Source of the DNA: Opitutia bacterium | GTDB taxonomy: Bacteria; Verrucomicrobiota; Verrucomicrobiia; Opitutales; Opitutaceae | Direction: 5' to 3' | Length of the DNA stretch: 64,000 nt | Assembly (NCBI GenBank): GCA_003142955.1 | Contig: PLOH01000142.1 | Location: forward strand, 1 to 64,000 | Part shown: one piece after another, positions 1 to 6,951 of the stretch | Position numbering within the stretch: the first letter of the stretch is position 1 | Layout: the number at the start of each line of letters is the position of its first letter | The notes under the pieces: model-generated | What the model was told of the DNA's origin: nothing | Database searches by the model: none | What the model saw: the letters and a program-made list of their open reading frames with translations, nothing else | Translations under genes and position numbers: made by a program

Positions 1-83
1 TGCTCAGATGTCTCAGGGCCCCGAGCAAAGTCTGGGGCTGGGCTCCGGGCCGATCGTCAACGGGGAAACCGTTGGTGATCGGT

Positions 84-141
84 GTAGGAGCCTGCTTGCA
101 GGCGATTTCAGAAGGGAGATCGCCTGCAAGCAGGCTCCTAC
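84..141. repeat. REP-like inverted pair (23-bp arms)
   Basis: Two perfectly complementary 23-bp arms (84-106 and 119-141) are separated by 12 bases. Each arm starts GTAGGAG, carries the small palindrome CCTGCTTGCAGG, and ends GGCGAT. The arrangement resembles REP doublets (BIME-like). Related single arms occur at 2669 and 11185. It lies just downstream of the minus-strand kinase gene ending at 159, so it could also form a transcript-end hairpin. Confidence 0.85.
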
Positions 142-158
142 AATTGAATTGATGCGGC

Positions 159-1106
159 TTAGCGCAGGGTTTCCTCGCCGGGTTCCGCACTGCCGAATCG
201 AGGCAGGCCGCTCAACGGAAAATCGGCCACCGTGGCATGCGCGGTGTTGGCCGCCGCATAGGGCAGTCCTTGCTGAAGAGCTTCCGGCAACGTGGTTTGG
301 CGGTGGAAGACGGCATGCAGAAGACAGCCATGCAGCACATCGCCCGATCCGGTGGACGAAACCTCCTTCACTTGTGGCGGCGTGAGGCTGGCAGGAGCGC
401 CGCCGTGTTCGACGAACCAGACCGGTCTCGGTCCATCGGTTACGATCCAGGCGCGGGGCGACCATCGCTCGGCGGCCAGGCGCAGTCGATTGACCACTGG
501 TTCGGATCGCTCCGTCTCGTCGAACAAGGTGTCAAACTCGGTGCGGTTAATCTTTACCCAGGCCAGCGGCCGTTCAATCAGGTAGCGCAAAGGTTCGCCA
601 TACGTGTCCGCTACGATCGGGCCCCGCTCGATCCAGCGGTCGACGGCCGCGCGCAGCATCGCGCATCCGCCGGAACTCCAGCCGGGCACACTGCCACAGA
701 TCGCGAGCACGTCTCCATCGGCGCAATGGTCCAGATAGTTGGCGCACGCCAGCGCCGCGGCTTCCTCGATCGGCACGTCCGGTCCGAGAAACGTCGTCTC
801 CGGCTGATTCGGCGACCGCACAACCAAGCCCAGCCGGGTGGCCTGTGCAACGGGAAAGGCCTGGCAGGGGATCCCTTGGGCGCGCACCCACGCTTCGCAT
901 TCGGCGCCGGTAGCGCCGCCGGGAAAGCAGAGCGCGGTGACGGGGGCGCCGAGCCGCCCGAGCATCTTGGCAACATTGATGCCCTTGCCGCCGACCTGGA
1001 ACGCCGCCGACCGGGCCCGCTGGGTTCGCCCCGCCGCCCACGTCGGGAAGCTGAGCGTCTGTTCCCACAGGAGGTTTCCGGTCAACGTGTGGATGTGCGG
1101 GATCAT
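159..1106 (-). CDS. PfkB-family sugar(-phosphate) kinase, 1-phosphofructokinase/tagatose-6-phosphate kinase type
   Basis: A 315-residue ribokinase-fold (PfkB) kinase, predicted to phosphorylate a sugar or sugar phosphate with ATP in the cytoplasm. The N-terminal signature GGKGINVAKMLGRLG and the C-terminal anion-hole/catalytic motif STGSGDVLHG, containing the catalytic Asp, are both visible. The length (about 310) fits the LacC/FruK branch. The start at 1106 is chosen because its ATG overlaps the TGA of the upstream transporter gene (ATGA), which implies translational coupling; a longer open frame to 1322 has no homology-like content. With the transporter it probably forms a sugar uptake and phosphorylation pair. 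The exact substrate cannot be read from the sequence. Confidence 0.9.
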   Translation of the reverse strand: MIPHIHTLTGNLLWEQTLSFPTWAAGRTQRARSAAFQVGGKGINVAKMLGRLGAPVTALCFPGGATGAECEAWVRAQGIPCQAFPVAQATRLGLVVRSPNQPETTFLGPDVPIEEAAALACANYLDHCADGDVLAICGSVPGWSSGGCAMLRAAVDRWIERGPIVADTYGEPLRYLIERPLAWVKINRTEFDTLFDETERSEPVVNRLRLAAERWSPRAWIVTDGPRPVWFVEHGGAPASLTPPQVKEVSSTGSGDVLHGCLLHAVFHRQTTLPEALQQGLPYAAANTAHATVADFPLSGLPRFGSAEPGEETLR

Positions 1107-2497
1107 CGTGGGCCCTTTCGGGTGGGTTTCACGAATACATAGTTCGCAACGAAAGTCAGTCCCAGCATGGCGCCGAGAGTGCGGACGTTGCGCATCGCCC
1201 CGAAGACGGCCGAGAGCGGGCTCGCCTTGGGTTCGTGCACGCGCAGCAGGACCAGGCAGGAAACGAAGGCCGGCACCGTCTGCAGCGCGAACGCATAGTG
1301 GTAGACGCGCATGGCATCCCACCCGTGATTCAGCGCATAGGTGATGGCGGCGCCGCTGATGATCGGCGCGACTGCCGTGACGATCGATGTCACCGCGGTG
1401 TTAATGCCGATGGCGATGGTCTTGGCCTCGGGCGGGATCAGCTTTAGCAGCATGTTGAAAAGCCCGAGCGTGAAGCCGGCCCAGGTGAAACCGTTCCAAA
1501 TCCAAAGAGGATAGAGCAGCCAGGAGTTGTCGCGATCGAGAAAGAACCAGAGCAGGAATTGCGCCTGCCAGAGGAGGATGGCCGCGGCCATGACCGATTT
1601 GTTGCCGAGGCGGCCGAGCAGCCGGCCCCAGGTCGGCATCGTCACCGCCGCGCCCACGGTGTTGAGGATGATGAACAGGCAGATGTGGTCGAGGGACAGC
1701 CCCAGCTGCTTGTACATGAAGACCGGGTAAAACGGCCCGAGGCTATTATAGGCAAACCCCCAGATGGCGCCAAACGCAATGAACCTGAGCAACGAGCGCG
1801 AGCGCCGGATTGTCTGTAGCTGTTCCTGCCAGGACAACGGTGCGGCCGTGCCGGCGGCGGGGGCGCTGGCGTTGAGCCGGTGCTGGGCGATGATCGACCA
1901 AGCCCGGAGCACCACGGAAACCACGATCACGCCCTGCGTGGCGAGGAGCGAGCCCTGGTACAGGCGCAGGGTGCACCAGACGAGAACGAGGAAAAGCACT
2001 GTCGCGGCCTGGATAAGGCCATTGCGAAAGCCGAAGTATTTGGCCCGCAGCCGTTCCGGCGACCACTCCTGGGTCCAGGAATTCCAGGCCACACCGTTGA
2101 TGGAAGCGAGCAGGCTGAAGCCGAGAAAGAACCCGAGAAAAACCGGCGTGCTCGCCGCCGGGTCGCCGCGAGGCAGGAACGAGAGAGCCACGGCCATGGC
2201 CAGCCAACCGGCCGCGTTGCCCCAGGCAGTCACAAGCGTGATGCTTTTCGCGGGGAAATAGTGCGCCAGGGGCGGCGTGAGAAAAATCTGGAGGAAATTG
2301 GCGAGGAAGGGAAGGGAGACGATCAAGCCGTACGCCGCCTCCGACAGGTGGAAATTCTCCGTGAGCAGCGCCGCCACGATGAAATTCCCCGGCAGCCACA
2401 GATAGCAGAGCGGCGAGGAGGCAACGCCATCGACAATGCACAGCATCAATGCCTGGCGGAGAGCGGAGCGGCGCGGTTGGGTGGTGGTTGCCTTCAA
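1103..2497 (-). CDS. MFS transporter
   Basis: A 464-residue integral membrane protein with about 12 hydrophobic segments, starting after a short basic N-terminus (MKATTTQPRR). Length, segment spacing and glycine/aromatic-rich helices match the major facilitator superfamily. It ends inside the start of the PfkB kinase gene (4-base ATGA overlap), so the two are very likely co-transcribed and functionally linked, and a sugar or sugar-like substrate is the natural inference. No substrate-specific motif was recognised. Family assignment is firm; substrate is unknown. Confidence 0.85.
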   Translation of the reverse strand: MKATTTQPRRSALRQALMLCIVDGVASSPLCYLWLPGNFIVAALLTENFHLSEAAYGLIVSLPFLANFLQIFLTPPLAHYFPAKSITLVTAWGNAAGWLAMAVALSFLPRGDPAASTPVFLGFFLGFSLLASINGVAWNSWTQEWSPERLRAKYFGFRNGLIQAATVLFLVLVWCTLRLYQGSLLATQGVIVVSVVLRAWSIIAQHRLNASAPAAGTAAPLSWQEQLQTIRRSRSLLRFIAFGAIWGFAYNSLGPFYPVFMYKQLGLSLDHICLFIILNTVGAAVTMPTWGRLLGRLGNKSVMAAAILLWQAQFLLWFFLDRDNSWLLYPLWIWNGFTWAGFTLGLFNMLLKLIPPEAKTIAIGINTAVTSIVTAVAPIISGAAITYALNHGWDAMRVYHYAFALQTVPAFVSCLVLLRVHEPKASPLSAVFGAMRNVRTLGAMLGLTFVANYVFVKPTRKGPR

Positions 2498-2801
2498 GGT
2501 GTGACGGCGTACATAAACGACGATCTGAACGGATTAGTACAGACGGGTTACCGCTTCAAAACACACGAAAAAACTCAGCCATTCAACTCGGAGCTTAGCG
2601 CTTTGGGCGGGATCATGCAATTGCTGGCAATTCTCCTCGTGCGCTCGCTATCCGATTGGTGTGCGGGTGTAGGAAGCCCGCTGGCGGGCGATCATCCGTC
2701 GCAAGCGACCTTCCGGCTGCATGATCCCGTAGGCTTCATCATTTTTTCGACGCTTTCGTGTGATTCGAGTTTCTCGTGGTAGAGTTCCTTTTCTAGATCC
2801 C
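2498..2801. other. Intergenic region with one REP-like arm
   Basis: 304 bases separating divergent genes (MFS on minus, glycosylase on plus); promoters for both must lie here. It contains a single REP-like arm at 2669-2692 (GTAGGAAG then a GCCCGCTGGCGGGC palindrome), related to the pair at 84-141. No gene is seen. Confidence 0.6.
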
Positions 2802-3347
2802 ATGCCGCGAATTGTTAAAGCGAAAGCGTTCCAATCGGAAAAGACGGTTGCCGTTGCGCGGAGTTTGCTGGGGAAGTTCCTCGTCCGGTCCACCTCCCGC
2901 GGCAAGGTAGCGAGGATGATCATCGAAGTTGAGGCTTACGACGGCGAGCGCGACCGGGCATGCCACGCCCGGCACGGCCGCACGGTCCGAAATGCGGTCA
3001 TGTACGGGCCGGGCGGCGTCTGGTATGTGTATTTGTGCTACGGCATGCACGAAATGCTCAACCTGGTGACCGGACCGCCCGGCTACCCGGCGGCGGTGCT
3101 GATTCGCGGGATCGAAGGCGCCCGCGGTCCCGGCCGTCTCACGCAGGCGCTCGCGATCGATCGCCGGCTCAACGGGTCCGCCTGCGCCCCCGAGAGCGGC
3201 CTGTGGATTGAAGATCGCGGGGTGCGCCTGCCGCGCTCCGCGATCCAGGCCACGCCGCGCATCGGGGTCGATTACGCCGGACCAATCTGGGCAAAGAAGC
3301 CGTGGCGCTTCCTGCTGGCAACCGCCAGCCCGCGCGCGGACGGCTGA
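2802..3347 (+). CDS. 3-methyladenine DNA glycosylase (AAG/MPG family)
   Basis: A 181-residue monofunctional base-excision-repair glycosylase that would remove alkylated purines such as 3-methyladenine from DNA. The core of the human-AAG-type family is visible: EVEAYDGERDRACHARHG (the first Glu region being the catalytic one), RTVRNAVMYGPGGVWYVY, then YGMHEMLNLVTG, and PAAVLIRGIEG. The ATG at 2802 is preferred; the open frame extends 14 codons further to a GTG at 2760, but that extension has no family-like sequence. Length is typical for bacterial members (180-210). It stands alone, followed by repeat DNA. Confidence 0.92.
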   Translation: MPRIVKAKAFQSEKTVAVARSLLGKFLVRSTSRGKVARMIIEVEAYDGERDRACHARHGRTVRNAVMYGPGGVWYVYLCYGMHEMLNLVTGPPGYPAAVLIRGIEGARGPGRLTQALAIDRRLNGSACAPESGLWIEDRGVRLPRSAIQATPRIGVDYAGPIWAKKPWRFLLATASPRADG

Positions 3348-3394
3348 ATCCCGATCCACTCGCTGGCGCTCGCGGTCACGGGAAGCGCTGTTCC

Positions 3395-3521
3395 CTTCAG
3401 GCTGTCAGGATATTCCGTTGCGCTTTCCGGTGGAGGGCGCTGCGCTGTCAGCGCCGCTCGGGAATTGGCGGCGACAGCGCGCCGCCCTCCAAATCATGAC
3501 AGTCCTCGGACAGACCCGAGG
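3395..3521 (-). repeat. MITE-like element, copy A (~127 bp)
   Basis: One of three copies (also 11407-11536 and 22091-22217); this one is reversed relative to the others. The shared plan is: outer terminal inverted repeats containing CTGTCCGA, then GATTTGGAGGGCGG, a GC-rich stem (GGCGCGCTGTCGCCGCC), a short AATTCCC-type loop, the other half of the stem (GGCGCTGACAGCGC), GCCCTCCA, and a GCGCAACGGA motif before the second terminal repeat. It has no coding capacity. This copy has the most diverged right end. Confidence 0.75.
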
Positions 3522-3640
3522 GACTGAACGGGGGCGGGATAGCCGGAGCTAGCGCCGCCAGGCGCGACATGCGCGCTCGCGCCGGGTTTGTTCCGCCGGC
3601 CTATTTGGCGATCCGACGGAGGGCGATCCGACGGGGTCAT

Positions 3641-3807
3641 GCGATCCGACGGGGTCATGTGTGAATTCTCGACAAGGGGATAACGTCCGGAATCTCGCGC
3701 ACATTTTTTGACGGATGTAGTTCGGAGGAGGGAGGACGATCCGAAGGGGTCCGGATTCCCCCTCGAGCGGTCTTGTCGAGAATTCACACATGACCCCGTC
3801 GGATCGC
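3641..3807. repeat. Perfect 36-bp inverted repeat with 95-bp spacer
   Basis: Arms 3641-3676 and 3772-3807 are exact reverse complements. They contain GATCCGACGGGGTCATG and GAATTCTCGACAAG. Just outside the left arm, from 3607, the GGCGATCCGACGG unit is repeated twice more in direct orientation. This could be the ends of a small palindromic or REP-type mobile element that has lost its transposase, or a large transcript hairpin. It has no coding content. Confidence 0.8.
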
Positions 3808-4038
3808 CATCGTCTCACATCCGGCGCCTTGCCGTTTGGTCGTTCCGCGTTTCGACTGTCGATTTTCCATCAACAATACCCATCGGCAACAGTCCGTTTC
3901 GCCGCCCAATTTTCGCCTCCGCCCCCCCCTCCGCCACCGATCTGCAAATCGCTGGCCATTCTGCCTATCACCCACCCTAATTGGCATTCCCATATCTTTT
4001 GGTACAGCTACACAGCGTTCGGCCTACGAAGACCATTT

Positions 4039-4524
4039 ATGAGATACACGACTCTACTCCTTTCCGGGCTCGTAGCTTCTTCGGCATTCACACTGGCCGT
4101 CGGAGCAGAATCGAGCAAAGCGGTCAGGCAGCCTGACCACATCAGCGTCGATCTTGGCGGTGTGGGAACAGCAATCGCGAGCGCGGCGACGGGCTACAAC
4201 CCAGCGCCTGGTGTGTTCGGCTTCGTCGGGACGTACACCTGCAAGATTACTGAGTCGGAATGGTCGGCTGTCCCTTCTCACATACTATCTAAGCTGAGCG
4301 AGGCGCTGCGGTCTGACGGGTGGGTGAGCGATTCTCCAATGAAATACGTGCCGGTCGATGCCGTTAACCCGGTGCCTTTGGTCGTGATCGCGTCGAAAGC
4401 TGATCGAAGGCTGGAGATCCTGATTACGATCTTCCCCAACATGACTGGGGCAACTGGGATTGCCTATTGGGTTAGAAACGGGCCGACCCAGATATCTGAG
4501 GTGAACGGGCAAGTGAAAAAGTGA
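4039..4524 (+). CDS. Hypothetical secreted protein (possible cassette gene)
   Basis: A 161-residue protein of unknown function. The N-terminus (MRYTTLLLSGLVASSAFT, then LAVGAESS) is a clear Sec signal peptide with likely cleavage after AVGAE or nearby, so the mature protein of about 140 residues is periplasmic or outside the cell. The ATG at 4039 is chosen because it gives the signal peptide; the open frame continues upstream to 3790 through the inverted repeat. A GCGTTCGGC motif at 4015-4023, 16 bases before the start, resembles the right end of the attC-like site at 4940-5036. The gene is followed directly by a transposase remnant. I do not recognise a family. Confidence 0.7.
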   Translation: MRYTTLLLSGLVASSAFTLAVGAESSKAVRQPDHISVDLGGVGTAIASAATGYNPAPGVFGFVGTYTCKITESEWSAVPSHILSKLSEALRSDGWVSDSPMKYVPVDAVNPVPLVVIASKADRRLEILITIFPNMTGATGIAYWVRNGPTQISEVNGQVKK

Positions 4525-4527
4525 GAT

Positions 4528-4914
4528 TCATGCGGTTTTTTCTTCGCGCGGGAGTTTGGTAGTGAGGGCGAGCTGGTAGAGGGCTGGATTGCGGTCCTTG
4601 AGGGAGCGCATGTAGAGGGCGTCGTCGTAGGGAGTGTGATCGTGCCAACAGCGCAGGAGGATGCGCTGCCACTTGAAGGCGAGTGCGCGGGTGATGGTGT
4701 GGTGCTTTTTGCCGCGGTCCTTCTGCTGCTGGTAGTAAGCGCGAGCCCAGTGGCAGTGGCGGATGCTTTCGCTGGCGTGCTCGTGGAAGGATTGGCGGAT
4801 GAAGCGGGGGCAGGCATAGGGGCGGCTGACCACGGTCGACAGGCCGGATCGGACCATCCGCGGCGATCGCCGCGCCCGTCCTGCCTGCCCACGGTTACTA
4901 TCCCCTGTAGCCAT
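4528..4914 (-). pseudogene. IS110/IS1111-type transposase C-terminal remnant
   Basis: The last ~85 residues encoded here (from about 4800 down to 4528) match the style of the C-terminal part of IS110-family transposases: RHCHWARAYYQQQKDRGK, then ALAFKWQRILLRCW and TPYDDALYMRSL. The N-terminal DEDD (RuvC-like) domain and most of the gene are missing; the upstream portion of the open frame looks unrelated. It is therefore a dead fragment. It sits between the stop of the secreted-protein gene (4524) and an attC-like site (4940). That is notable because some IS1111-group elements insert into attC sites. Confidence 0.75.
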
Positions 4915-4939
4915 CCGACCGTCCGCGTACAGCGCCTTC

Positions 4940-5036
4940 GTCCAACGGTGGTGTATCCGTCATGGCCGCCCTCGATTGACAGTAATTCCAGAATCGCCAA
5001 TTTCCGCCACGACGCATACACCACTAAGCGTTCGGC
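4940..5036 (+). other. attC-like integron recombination site (1)
   Basis: Starts with an R''-like box GTCCAAC (4940-4946) and ends TAAGCGTTCGGC (R'-like box GTTCGGC, 5030-5036). The inner halves are complementary: GTGGTGTATCCGTC (about 4949-4962) pairs with GACGCATACACCAC (5011-5024) with one mismatch, and the right side carries 4 extra bases, as in attC sites with unpaired bases. Length 97 bp is within the attC range. The R' box deviates from the strict GTTRRRY consensus. The next gene starts only 6 bases after it, as in gene cassettes. Confidence 0.65.
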
Positions 5037-5041
5037 AAAAC

Positions 5042-5443
5042 ATGAAATCTCCCATGACTATCCCCGGTGCCAAAACTATCGAAGACTTCCTCGCTGCCCT
5101 CCCGACGCAAGCGGGTCTTGAAAAGCAAAACCGCGAACTACGCGAGCAATTGGCGCTCGCGGAAAAGAAGATAACCAAACTTGAGGCGAAGATAAAAACC
5201 CTCGAACCAAAGCCGAGCGCAGACCCCGAATCGATTAAAGCGCTGAAAGTATTTTATAAGCATTCGACAGAACTTGATGCGTTTCAGCTCGCAAACTTGA
5301 TGAAGATCGAGGTTGGGAAAGCTAAGCATTTCATTTCTAGTTTAATGGTTGCTGGTTATATCAAGTCCAACCGCGTGAACAGGGACGCACGCGGTCCGAA
5401 ATACATTATCACTGATGCCGGCAATGAGTTTTTTGGGAAATGA
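5042..5443 (+). CDS. Hypothetical coiled-coil / winged-helix-like protein (cassette gene)
   Basis: A 133-residue cytoplasmic protein. After a short N-terminal segment (IEDFLAALPTQAG), residues ~30-60 form a charged coiled coil (EKQNRELREQLALAEKKI), followed by a C-terminal ~70-residue domain whose pattern (DAFQLANLMKIEVGKAKHF, then LMVAGYIKSN and PKYIITDAGNEFF) resembles a winged helix. That would fit a small DNA-binding regulator. The start at 5042 lies 6 bases after the attC-like site and the stop 10 bases before the next one, so it looks like one gene cassette. Base composition is visibly less GC-rich than flanking chromosomal genes. I do not recognise a named family. Confidence 0.75.
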   Translation: MKSPMTIPGAKTIEDFLAALPTQAGLEKQNRELREQLALAEKKITKLEAKIKTLEPKPSADPESIKALKVFYKHSTELDAFQLANLMKIEVGKAKHFISSLMVAGYIKSNRVNRDARGPKYIITDAGNEFFGK

Positions 5444-5453
5444 AGACAATTGA

Positions 5454-5552
5454 GCCCAACCAGCCATCGCTGCCAATTCGGCCGTCGGTCATGCCTCGTG
5501 CGGCCGCACGAGTCCCGCCCGCCCGCCTCATGGCAGGCTGGTAGCGTTAGCT
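5454..5552 (+). other. attC-like integron recombination site (2)
   Basis: R'' box GCCCAAC (5454-5460) fits RYYYAAC, and the right end GCGTTAGCT (R' box GTTAGCT, 5546-5552) is close to GTTRRRY. CAGCC and TGCC after the R'' box pair with GGCAGGCTGG before the right end, and the centre holds a perfect 18-bp palindrome (CTCGTGCGGCCGCACGAG). Length is 99 bp. It starts 10 bases after one stop codon and ends 6 bases before the next ATG (5559), the cassette-like spacing expected of an integron array. Confidence 0.65.
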
Positions 5553-5558
5553 TACAAA

Positions 5559-6119
5559 ATGAGAGCAATACTGATCTCACTCTTCTACGGATTGCTAATG
5601 GTTTTGGGCCGCGCTGAGACCGTGAGTTTCAACCTGTCGATGAAGGACCGTTACACTCTGGAAGACACGGAGAAATGGACGGTAACGGTCGATAGCAGAT
5701 GTGACCTCCGCTTCGCATTCCTTAAGATCAAACCCAAGGCGGAGAAGACATTCGATCTGATGCTCTACTTCTACTGCGACACAAAAGATCTAAGCCGATT
5801 CGATACGCCCAAGAAGATGAAGAAAGCCCTTGTTGGTACATCGGCTGTATATTTGGGGCATACTGTTGAGAAGGAGATCATCTTTGAACCGCTTACGAAC
5901 AAAGGCTGGTACGGCTTCAAGACCCGAATTACTGATCCATCGCTCGTGAACGTGAAGCCGATACCTACTGGCCAGTTCCTTTACATCATCCGTGGCATGA
6001 TCCGCTTGTCTAAGGACAGTGCTCTTGGCTTCAGTTTGATGACAAATGATACTGAATCATCGGAGACTGCGGAAATCCTTAAGTATATTTATGGCTTCGC
6101 CAAAGAAAAGGGGAGCTAA
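5559..6119 (+). CDS. Hypothetical secreted protein (cassette gene)
   Basis: A 186-residue protein of unknown function. The N-terminal MRAILISLFYGLLMVLGRAE is a Sec signal peptide with cleavage likely after GRA, leaving about 167 residues in the periplasm or outside. The mature protein is mixed and soluble, with several KxK/aromatic stretches. The ATG is 7 bases after the end of the attC-like site and no upstream leader would fit, as is usual for cassette genes. The TAA stop lies inside an AGCTAAC motif that mirrors the GTTAGCT at the preceding site. Base composition is lower in GC than the neighbouring chromosome. No family recognised. Confidence 0.75.
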   Translation: MRAILISLFYGLLMVLGRAETVSFNLSMKDRYTLEDTEKWTVTVDSRCDLRFAFLKIKPKAEKTFDLMLYFYCDTKDLSRFDTPKKMKKALVGTSAVYLGHTVEKEIIFEPLTNKGWYGFKTRITDPSLVNVKPIPTGQFLYIIRGMIRLSKDSALGFSLMTNDTESSETAEILKYIYGFAKEKGS

Positions 6120-6206
6120 CAAGTCCTTACTGCGGACGCCGGCCAGCGGCGCGCCGGCTGCTGGCGCGCCCGTCGCACCGCCGGCCGGCACGGCAGATCG
6201 TTGAAC
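6114..6206 (+). other. Possible attC-like site (3), weak
   Basis: Begins AGCTAAC, overlapping the stop of the secreted-protein gene, and may end at GTTGAAC (6200-6206, fits GTTRRRY). The inside is very GC-rich with nested short palindromes (GGCGCGCCGGC and similar), but the outer arms pair poorly. It is listed because its position matches where a cassette attC should be. Confidence 0.35.
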
Positions 6207-6479
6207 GTCTCGGCCAAATCGGATTCCGGCTGACCTTGACCATGGGCAGTTTCTAGCGATCCTAAGGCTCTCGTTTGGGCGGTGGTTGATTGTCGCCGCG
6301 ATCCTTCAGGGATCATGAGAAGAGTGAAACAGGGCCGAACCCGGAGGCAATGAGCCCCGCGGTCACGCTTCCTGCTGGCGCACGAGATCGCGCCAGCGGC
6401 GCTCCTGCCTCGTCTTGAGCGTTGCCAATAGAACCATAGCGCCTTGACGTCACAACGTTATGCCGTTACACGTCGCCGC
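6120..6479. other. Intergenic region, probable degraded cassette DNA
   Basis: 360 bases without a convincing gene. Short motifs resembling attC right ends occur at GAGCGTTGCC (6417-6426) and AACGTTATGCC (6455-6465), the latter shortly before the antitoxin start. No full site could be paired for either. Confidence 0.4.
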
Positions 6480-6701
6480 ATGAAAAGAGCCACTGTTTAC
6501 CTGCAGGAGGACCTCCACCGGGCACTCCGGATTAAGGCGTTCGAGGCCGACAAGAGCATCTCCGCTCTAATCAACGATGCCGTGCGAGTTGCCCTCGAAG
6601 AAGATGTCGAAGACCTGACGGACCTGGAAGCGCGGCGGCGTGAGAAACCGGTATCCTACCACGATTTTCTGAAAGGGCTCAAAGATCGTGGCCGGATATG
6701 A
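6480..6701 (+). CDS. Antitoxin, ribbon-helix-helix (CopG/RelB-like)
   Basis: A 73-residue protein with an RHH DNA-binding N-terminus (MKRATVYLQEDLHRALRIKA, then ADKSISALINDAVRVAL) and an acidic C-terminal tail (EEDVEDLTDLEARR) of the type that wraps around and neutralises a RelE/ParE toxin. The start at 6480 places the RHH strand at the N-terminus as usual; 12 upstream codons are unlikely. It overlaps the toxin gene by 14 bases, the normal antitoxin-first layout. The complex is expected to autorepress its own promoter. Confidence 0.88.
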   Translation: MKRATVYLQEDLHRALRIKAFEADKSISALINDAVRVALEEDVEDLTDLEARRREKPVSYHDFLKGLKDRGRI

Positions 6702-6951
6702 CCTACAGGTTCGTCCTTCCGTTTGGAAGGATGTGGAGAAGATCCCGAAAAGGGACCTGAAGAAGATTCTGGCCCGGATTGAGAGTCTGCGCGACGAACC
6801 CCGCTCGGCGGCCAGCGTCAAGCTCTCCGGGCTTGAGTACTACCGGATTCGCCAAGGAGATTATCGGATCGTCTACGAGATCGATGACCGCAATTCGGTC
6901 GTGACCGTAGCGAAGGTTGGTCATCGCGGTGATGTCTATAGGAAGAAATGA
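6688..6951 (+). CDS. RelE/ParE-family toxin
   Basis: An 87-residue type II toxin. The sequence shows the RelE/ParE fold signature: VRPSVWKDVEKIPKRDLKKI at the N-terminus, LSGLEYYRIRQGDYRIVYEI (the conserved G-YRIR-G-YRIVY core) and a basic C-terminus (VGHRGDVYRKK). RelE-type members cut mRNA on the ribosome; ParE-type members act on gyrase, and the sequence alone does not decide between them. It uses a GTG start (6688) inside the antitoxin gene. Toxin-antitoxin pairs are common stabilisers of integron cassette arrays, which fits the surrounding attC-like sites. Confidence 0.88.
   Translation: MAGYDLQVRPSVWKDVEKIPKRDLKKILARIESLRDEPRSAASVKLSGLEYYRIRQGDYRIVYEIDDRNSVVTVAKVGHRGDVYRKK

Noticed and set aside
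84..141. CRISPR repeat
   Set aside because: Repeats are inverted pairs, not regularly spaced direct repeats with unique spacers, and no cas genes are present.
3790..4038. N-terminal extension of the secreted protein to 3790
   Set aside because: The extension reads through the right arm of the inverted repeat and would bury the signal peptide inside the protein.
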